DNA from: Parcubacteria group bacterium CG08_land_8_20_14_0_20_43_9
Lineage (GTDB): Bacteria > Patescibacteriota > Minisyncoccia > Minisyncoccales > PEYH01
Direction of reading: 5' to 3'
DNA length: 8,925 nt
Assembly: GCA_002774465.1 (NCBI GenBank)
Contig: PEYH01000033.1
Coordinates: 1-8,925 of the forward strand
The notes below the pieces were generated by a model, which was not told the DNA's origin, ran no database searches, and saw only the letters and a list, made by a program, of their open reading frames with translations. Positions 5,568-8,925 of the stretch are shown here, piece by piece. Position numbers and translations under genes: made by a program. Numbering within the stretch: the first letter of the stretch is position 1; the number at the start of each line of letters is the position of its first letter.

Positions 5568-6745
5568 AGAAACTATTTATTTTGAAAATTTTAGCGCCGA
5601 TAATCGTCATTATTATTGGGATTTTAATTTTTAACGCTGGTTATCGGTACGGCTATGACCAAATCTCCGTACCGCCAGAGGGATTGCCCGATGACGTTGA
5701 TTTAACGCTTTTGTGGGATGTTTGGGACAAGATTGAGGAAAATTATTCCGGAGAAATTGATTACCAAGAAATGCTCTACGGCGCTGTTGGCGGGCTGGTT
5801 AGCGGATTAGGCGATCCTTATACGGTATTTTTTAACCCGGAAGACAGCCGAATTTTTAAGGACGATATCTCCGGCTCCTTTGAGGGAGTGGGGATGGAGA
5901 TAGGAGTCAGGAAAGGGGAGCTGACCGTAGTGGCTCCGCTTGAAGGCACGCCTGCGCAAAAGGCCGGATTGTTATCCGGCGATATTATCGTGAAAATAGG
6001 AGATATTTTTTCCCGCGATATTACTGCAGACGAGGCGGTAAAATTTATCCGCGGGCCCAAAGGGACGGCAGTTAATCTTGCCATTTACCGCGAGGGATGG
6101 AACGACAGCAAGGTTTTTGAAATAGTGAGAGAAGTTATAAAAATCCCCAATATTCAGTGGGAGCTCATAGAAGGGGACATAGCCAAGGTAAGAGTTTATC
6201 AATTTTCCAGCGGACTTGATTCTGATTTTTCCAAAATAGTTTCCGAGATATTAAGCTCGCCGGCAAAAAAAATCATTCTTGATTTGCGCAATAATCCCGG
6301 AGGCCTGTTGCACGAAGCTCAAATGATGGCTGGCTGGTTTCTGAAAAAGGGCACGGTTGTCACCATTGAAAGCTTTGGAGGGGGCAGGGAGGAAAAAGAA
6401 TATAGGGCGATAGGCAGAGAGTCGCTGTGGAATTATCCGGCAGTTATTCTTATCAATCAAGGGACTGCTTCCGGGGCGGAAATTTTGGCCGCTGCTTTGC
6501 GGGATAACAGGGATGATGTACAATTAGTGGGAGAGCAGTCGTTTGGCAAGGGTTCTGTGCAAGAGCCCATAGATTTGCGCGGGGGCGCTTTGCTAAAAGT
6601 CACGGTGGCCCATTGGCTGACGCCCGATAGAGAGATGATTAATGAGAAAGGACTTACTCCGGATGTGGAAGTTAAGATAACGGAAGATGATTACAGCAAT
6701 GACCGCGATCCTCAATTGGACAAGGCGATAGAGATATTGAAATAA
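5564..6745 (+). CDS. ctpA: S41 family C-terminal processing protease, membrane-anchored
   Basis: CTP/Prc-type serine proteases cut proteins near their C-termini outside the cytoplasm. The 393-residue product begins with a short basic stretch and one span (about residues 8-25, ILAPIIVIIIGILIF), a signal anchor. Next come an N-terminal helical region, and a PDZ domain at about 104-185 (SFEGVGMEIG, GTPAQKAGLLSGDIIVKIG). The peptidase core includes KIILDLRNNPGGLL, catalytic Ser303 in NQGTASGAEILAAAL and catalytic Lys329 in GEQSFGKGSVQ. Both dyad residues are present, so it should be active. Length is normal for the family. It overlaps the upstream membrane-protein gene by 4 nt. The symbol is given at family level; ctpB or prc could be argued equally. 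Confidence 0.93.
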   Translation: MKKLFILKILAPIIVIIIGILIFNAGYRYGYDQISVPPEGLPDDVDLTLLWDVWDKIEENYSGEIDYQEMLYGAVGGLVSGLGDPYTVFFNPEDSRIFKDDISGSFEGVGMEIGVRKGELTVVAPLEGTPAQKAGLLSGDIIVKIGDIFSRDITADEAVKFIRGPKGTAVNLAIYREGWNDSKVFEIVREVIKIPNIQWELIEGDIAKVRVYQFSSGLDSDFSKIVSEILSSPAKKIILDLRNNPGGLLHEAQMMAGWFLKKGTVVTIESFGGGREEKEYRAIGRESLWNYPAVILINQGTASGAEILAAALRDNRDDVQLVGEQSFGKGSVQEPIDLRGGALLKVTVAHWLTPDREMINEKGLTPDVEVKITEDDYSNDRDPQLDKAIEILK

Positions 6746-6766
6746 ATATTAAAATTTTTGTATAAT
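6737..6766 (+). promoter_or_regulatory. Promoter of rplI, -35 inside the end of the protease gene
   Basis: TTGAAA (6737-6742) overlaps the last codons of the protease gene. An 18-nt spacer leads to a perfect TATAAT (6761-6766). The predicted start is near 6772-6774, at the beginning of the 9-nt repeats. Confidence 0.6.
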
Positions 6767-6770
6767 AATT

Positions 6771-6797
6771 AAGATTGATAAGATTAATAAGATTGAT
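6771..6797 (+). repeat. Three tandem 9-nt repeats forming the rplI leader
   Basis: AAGATTGAT, AAGATTAAT, AAGATTGAT occupy 6771-6779, 6780-6788 and 6789-6797, followed by AAT and the rplI ATG. Units 1 and 3 are identical and unit 2 differs by one base. They make up essentially the whole predicted 5' untranslated region and contain no Shine-Dalgarno. Confidence 0.75.
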
Positions 6798-6800
6798 AAT

Positions 6801-7268
6801 ATGAAAGTAATTCTCTTAAAAGATATTGAAAATACGGGGAAAAAATATGAAGTTAAATCCATCAAAGATGGCTATGCCAGAAATTTTTTGATTCCTAACG
6901 GCCTGGCCAAGCCAGCGATCGAGTCAGCGTTGGCAGAACTCAAAGATATAAAGCGGCAAGAGGAAAAGATGGCAGAAGAGCATTTGATGGAGACCCAAAA
7001 GATTGCTTCAAGCCTTGACGGCCAGGAGTTTGAGCTTTTTGTTAAAACAGGCGCTGGGGGGCAGTTATTTGAGGCGATTACTCCCCTTAAGATTGTTAAA
7101 AAACTGGAAGAGGCGGGGTTTAAGATAAAAAAAGACCAGATTATTCTGGAAAAGCCGATAAAAGAATTGGGAGAATTTTCGGCGAAAATAATACTTGACC
7201 ACCATTTAGAGGTCAAGATTACTTTGATTATTGAGCCAGAAGCGCCGGGCGCGCCTCATGAGGAGTAA
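6801..7268 (+). CDS. rplI: 50S ribosomal protein bL9
   Basis: bL9 binds 23S rRNA near the base of the L1 stalk and helps keep the reading frame. The 155-residue product starts MKVILLKDIENTGKKYEV and continues through DGYARNFLIPNGLAKPA, the conserved N-terminal bL9 signature. A long charged linker helix follows (about residues 41-75), then the C-terminal domain (TGAGGQLFEAIT, GFKIKKDQI, LGEFSAKIILDHHLEVKI). Length is slightly above the 149 residues of E. coli, with a Glu/Pro/Ala tail. It has its own promoter and tandem-repeat leader. It converges on rpmA with a 13-base gap and no visible terminator between. It stands apart from the rpsF/rpsR genes it often accompanies elsewhere. Confidence 0.96.
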   Translation: MKVILLKDIENTGKKYEVKSIKDGYARNFLIPNGLAKPAIESALAELKDIKRQEEKMAEEHLMETQKIASSLDGQEFELFVKTGAGGQLFEAITPLKIVKKLEEAGFKIKKDQIILEKPIKELGEFSAKIILDHHLEVKITLIIEPEAPGAPHEE

Positions 7269-7281
7269 TTGATTCACCTTT

Positions 7282-7554
7282 TCACACCACTGAAACTACT
7301 TTCGCCCTTCTTTGAGTGCCGTTGAATCTTTTTATCCGTTTGGTTGAGGATTTGACCAAACCTTCTTTATTTGCGTAAAGAGTGTCGTCGTTTCCTCTTT
7401 TGACATTTTTCCCGGGGATATATTTGGTTCCCCTTTGCCTGATGATAATCATTCCCGGCTTGACTTTTTGTCCGTCATAAAGTTTGACCCCGAGATATTT
7501 GGGCCTTGAGTCCCTGCCTAAACTTGTTGAGCCAGAAGATTTTGTTTTGGACAC
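7282..7554 (-). CDS. rpmA: 50S ribosomal protein bL27, GTG start
   Basis: bL27 reaches the peptidyl-transferase centre with its N-terminus. The chosen GTG at 7554-7552 gives 90 residues starting MSKTKSSGSTSLGRDSRPK, which aligns without a gap to the E. coli start MAHKKAGGSTRNGRDSEAK. A longer frame from a TTG at 7581 would add nine residues encoded partly by a GC-rich hairpin and is unlikely. The family motif GMIIIRQRGTKYIPGKN is intact. The C-terminus is basic (RIKRFNGTQRRAKVV). There is no Firmicutes-type cleavable N-terminal extension. AAAGG about 9 nt and AAGGA 2 nt before the GTG offer possible Shine-Dalgarno pairing, unlike other starts here. Its usual partner rplU is not adjacent. Confidence 0.94.
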   Translation of the reverse strand: MSKTKSSGSTSLGRDSRPKYLGVKLYDGQKVKPGMIIIRQRGTKYIPGKNVKRGNDDTLYANKEGLVKSSTKRIKRFNGTQRRAKVVSVV

Positions 7555-7572
7555 GTTCCTTCGCCTTTGCTC

Positions 7573-7587
7573 CCCGCCCAAGGCGGG
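7573..7587. repeat. GC-rich hairpin in the rpmA leader
   Basis: CCCGCC (7573-7578) and GGCGGG (7582-7587) form a perfect 6-bp stem with a CAA loop (TTG on the transcribed minus strand). It lies 19-33 nt upstream of the rpmA GTG, so it should be in the rpmA leader and could influence translation. It has the same stem as hairpins at 261-285 and 4234-4253. Confidence 0.55.
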
Positions 7588-7617
7588 TTCGCTGCGGCTT
7601 AGTCAAATTAAGAACGT

Positions 7618-7636
7618 AAAACTAAAAATGAAAAAT
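7618..7636 (+). repeat. A-rich dispersed repeat, copy 3
   Basis: AAAACTAAAAATGAAAAAT is identical over 19 nt to 2816-2834. It lies in the 99-base space between rpmA (minus) and the 47-residue membrane protein (plus). I see no clear promoter for either gene in this space. Confidence 0.55.
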
Positions 7637-7653
7637 AAAAAACCTGATTTTGT

Positions 7654-7797
7654 ATGTTATCAAGAATCATCAAATTAGTCAACAGAAACAGAGAGACCAT
7701 TTTATTGGCGCTGATAGTGTTTCTGGCAAGCTTGTTTGCGTTTTCTTTGATTTGGCTTTTGTTGAATATCGGGCATAAGCCGATTAAAATATATTAA
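7654..7797 (+). CDS. Small single-span membrane protein, 47 residues, function unknown
   Basis: ATG at 7654 opens a 47-codon frame ending TAA (7795-7797). The peptide has a basic N-terminus (R4, K7, R11, R13), one strong transmembrane helix at about residues 16-39 (ILLALIVFLASLFAFSLIW and onward), and a short tail HKPIKIY. The positive-inside rule predicts the N-terminus in the cytoplasm. An intrinsic terminator overlaps the stop codon, as expected for a real transcription unit. The codons use no odd starts, and the composition is that of a designed membrane helix, not noise. I do not recognise a family. Small tail-anchored-like proteins ending in a short polar P-I-K/R-I-type motif seem familiar from Patescibacteria, but that is memory, not evidence. 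No Shine-Dalgarno. Confidence 0.7.
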   Translation: MLSRIIKLVNRNRETILLALIVFLASLFAFSLIWLLLNIGHKPIKIY

Positions 7798-7845
7798 AAA
7801 CCCGGGATAGAACCAAGAATGAGTCAAGGCCTGCCCCGGTTTTTT
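7796..7845 (+). terminator. Intrinsic terminator of the 47-residue protein gene
   Basis: AAAAACCCGGG (7796-7806), starting inside the TAA stop, pairs with CCCCGGTTTTTT (7834-7845) leaving one bulged C. It encloses a long loop and ends in six T residues. The A-tract/T-tract pairing is typical of intrinsic terminators. The loop of about 27 nt is longer than usual, which lowers certainty. Confidence 0.6.
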
Positions 7846-7847
7846 CA

Positions 7848-7876
7848 TTGATGAAATGCTTAAAATATGGGATATT
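7848..7876 (+). promoter_or_regulatory. Possible rarA promoter giving a leaderless mRNA
   Basis: TTGATG (7848-7853), a 17-nt spacer and GATATT (7871-7876) lie just after the terminator. Seven bases separate the -10 from the rarA ATG, so transcription would begin at or next to the start codon. Both hexamers match consensus at only 4 of 6 positions. Confidence 0.35.
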
Positions 7877-7883
7877 GGATTAT

Positions 7884-8925
7884 ATGGACGACTTATTTGA
7901 TAAAAACTTAGAAGATGCTTTGAGGAGAGAAGCGCCTTTAGCAGACCGCATTCGGCCGGAGGATTTTGATTGTTTTTTCGGGCAGGATGAGCTGGTCGGG
8001 GAGAACAGCCCCTTGCGCCGGGCAATCCAGAACGATAATTTGACCTCTTTGATATTCTGGGGCCCTTCGGGTTCCGGTAAAACAACCTTGGCAAGAATAA
8101 TCGCCAAAAAAACAAAAGCGTATTTTGTAAAGTTTTCCGCTGTTGTTACCGGAATAAACGATGTAAGGAAGGAGATTGAAAAAGCCAGGGAAAGATTAAA
8201 GTTTAAAAAACAGAGAACCATTCTTTTCATTGATGAGATTCATCGTTTTAACAAGGCGCAACAGGATGCGTTTTTACCGTATGTGGAAAACGGCACAATA
8301 ATCCTTATCGGCGCAACCACGGAAAATCCTTCTTTTTCGGTAATTTCGCCTCTCTTGTCCCGCTCCGCGGTCTATATTTTGAAACCGCTCTCTCCGGACG
8401 CGTTGAGAAGCATCATATTAAATGCTTTGAAAGATGGAACCAGGGGGTTTGGGGAGACGGGCATAACCATAGAAGAAAAGGCCTTGGAAAGATTGGTGAA
8501 TTTTGCCGATGGAGATGCGAGAGTGGGTTTGAACGGGCTGGAATTCATAGTTAACCATTTGAAATCGGAGAATAAGAAAACGATAAAAGCTGACGAGGTC
8601 TCCGCAATCCTGAAAGAGCACGCCTTGCGCTACGATAAGAAGGGAGAAGAACATTACAATGTCATTTCCGCTTTCATCAAAAGCATGAGGGACTCTGACC
8701 CGGATGCCGCGCTTTATTGGCTGGCTCGGATGATAGAGTCAGGCGAAGACCCGAGATTCATTGCCCGGCGAATGGTGATTTTCGCTTCTGAAGACATCAG
8801 CAACGCCGATCCCCGGGCGATTCAGGTGGCAACAGCAGTTGCTCATGCGGTTGAGTATGTCGGCTTGCCGGAAGCCCAGATAAATCTGGCTCACGGAGCA
8901 GTTTATCTGGCCACCGCCCCCAAGA
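7884..8925 (+). CDS. rarA: RarA/MgsA AAA+ ATPase, replication-associated, 3' end cut by window
   Basis: RarA (MgsA, Mgs1/WRNIP1 family) is a clamp-loader-like AAA+ ATPase acting at stalled replication forks. The frame runs 347 codons to the right edge without a stop; family length is about 400-450, so the C-terminus is missing. It begins MDDLFDKNLEDALRREAPLADRIRP, the usual RarA N-terminus. Walker A GPSGSGKT is at residues 60-67 and Walker B ILFIDEIHRFNKAQQD at 113-128. The sensor-1 region GATTENPSF is at 143-151 and the Arg finger in LLSRS is at R160. The C-terminal segment with YDKKGEEHYNVISAFIKSMRDSDPDAALYWLARM and RRMVIFASEDISNADP is diagnostic of RarA rather than RuvB or DnaX. An in-frame ATG at 7851 would add 11 residues and seems less likely. 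Confidence 0.95.
   Translation, partial: MDDLFDKNLEDALRREAPLADRIRPEDFDCFFGQDELVGENSPLRRAIQNDNLTSLIFWGPSGSGKTTLARIIAKKTKAYFVKFSAVVTGINDVRKEIEKARERLKFKKQRTILFIDEIHRFNKAQQDAFLPYVENGTIILIGATTENPSFSVISPLLSRSAVYILKPLSPDALRSIILNALKDGTRGFGETGITIEEKALERLVNFADGDARVGLNGLEFIVNHLKSENKKTIKADEVSAILKEHALRYDKKGEEHYNVISAFIKSMRDSDPDAALYWLARMIESGEDPRFIARRMVIFASEDISNADPRAIQVATAVAHAVEYVGLPEAQINLAHGAVYLATAPK

Noticed and set aside
7555..7581. Nine-residue N-terminal extension of bL27
   Set aside because: It starts at TTG, is encoded by a hairpin, and breaks the gap-free alignment with known bL27 starts obtained from the GTG at 7554.
7702..8230. Minus-strand reading frames opposite the small membrane gene and rarA
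   Set aside because: They are shadows of well-supported plus-strand coding sequence and show no domain.

Overview
The window looks like part of a Patescibacteria (CPR) chromosome, most probably Parcubacteria-like. This is inferred from protein style, from moderately AT-rich DNA with extremely A/T-rich spacers, from very compact genes, and from ATG starts that mostly lack a Shine-Dalgarno sequence. TAA, TAG and TGA all end genes here, so the standard bacterial code applies, not the UGA-glycine code of some CPR lineages. No mobile element, CRISPR array or defence island is visible.

Layout. Bases 1-144 (minus) hold the N-terminus of a membrane glycosyltransferase of the GT39/PMT type. A 246-base non-coding gap follows, with a strong hairpin plus T-run and a good sigma70-type promoter. 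That promoter reads into a complete Hsp70 chaperone cluster: grpE (391-909), dnaK (924-2816), dnaJ (2920-4029). A tRNA-Lys(UUU) with encoded CCA lies at 4135-4209. It is followed by about 310 bases of non-coding DNA rich in inverted repeats, a clear intrinsic terminator and a new promoter.

That promoter drives a two-gene unit with an ATGA overlap: a UPF0104/LPG-synthase-TM-like integral membrane protein (4524-5567) and a membrane-anchored S41 C-terminal processing protease (5564-6745). Next come rplI (bL9, own promoter, leader made of three 9-nt repeats), rpmA (bL27, opposite strand, GTG start), an unlisted 47-residue single-span membrane protein (7654-7797) ending in a terminator, and the 5' part of rarA/mgsA (7884 to the right edge).

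How the genes fit together. GrpE, DnaK and DnaJ form one ATP-driven folding machine, with no hrcA and no CIRCE operator in view. The UPF0104 protein and the S41 protease are probably envelope-maintenance functions made together. The ribosomal and replication-repair genes are housekeeping. The most unusual material is intergenic: three hairpins sharing the same CCCGCC/GGCGGG stem, three copies of an A-rich 19-21 nt repeat, the structured stretch after the tRNA, and the 9-nt repeats at the predicted rplI transcription start. I see no convincing new multi-gene system; the rest is ordinary core genome.
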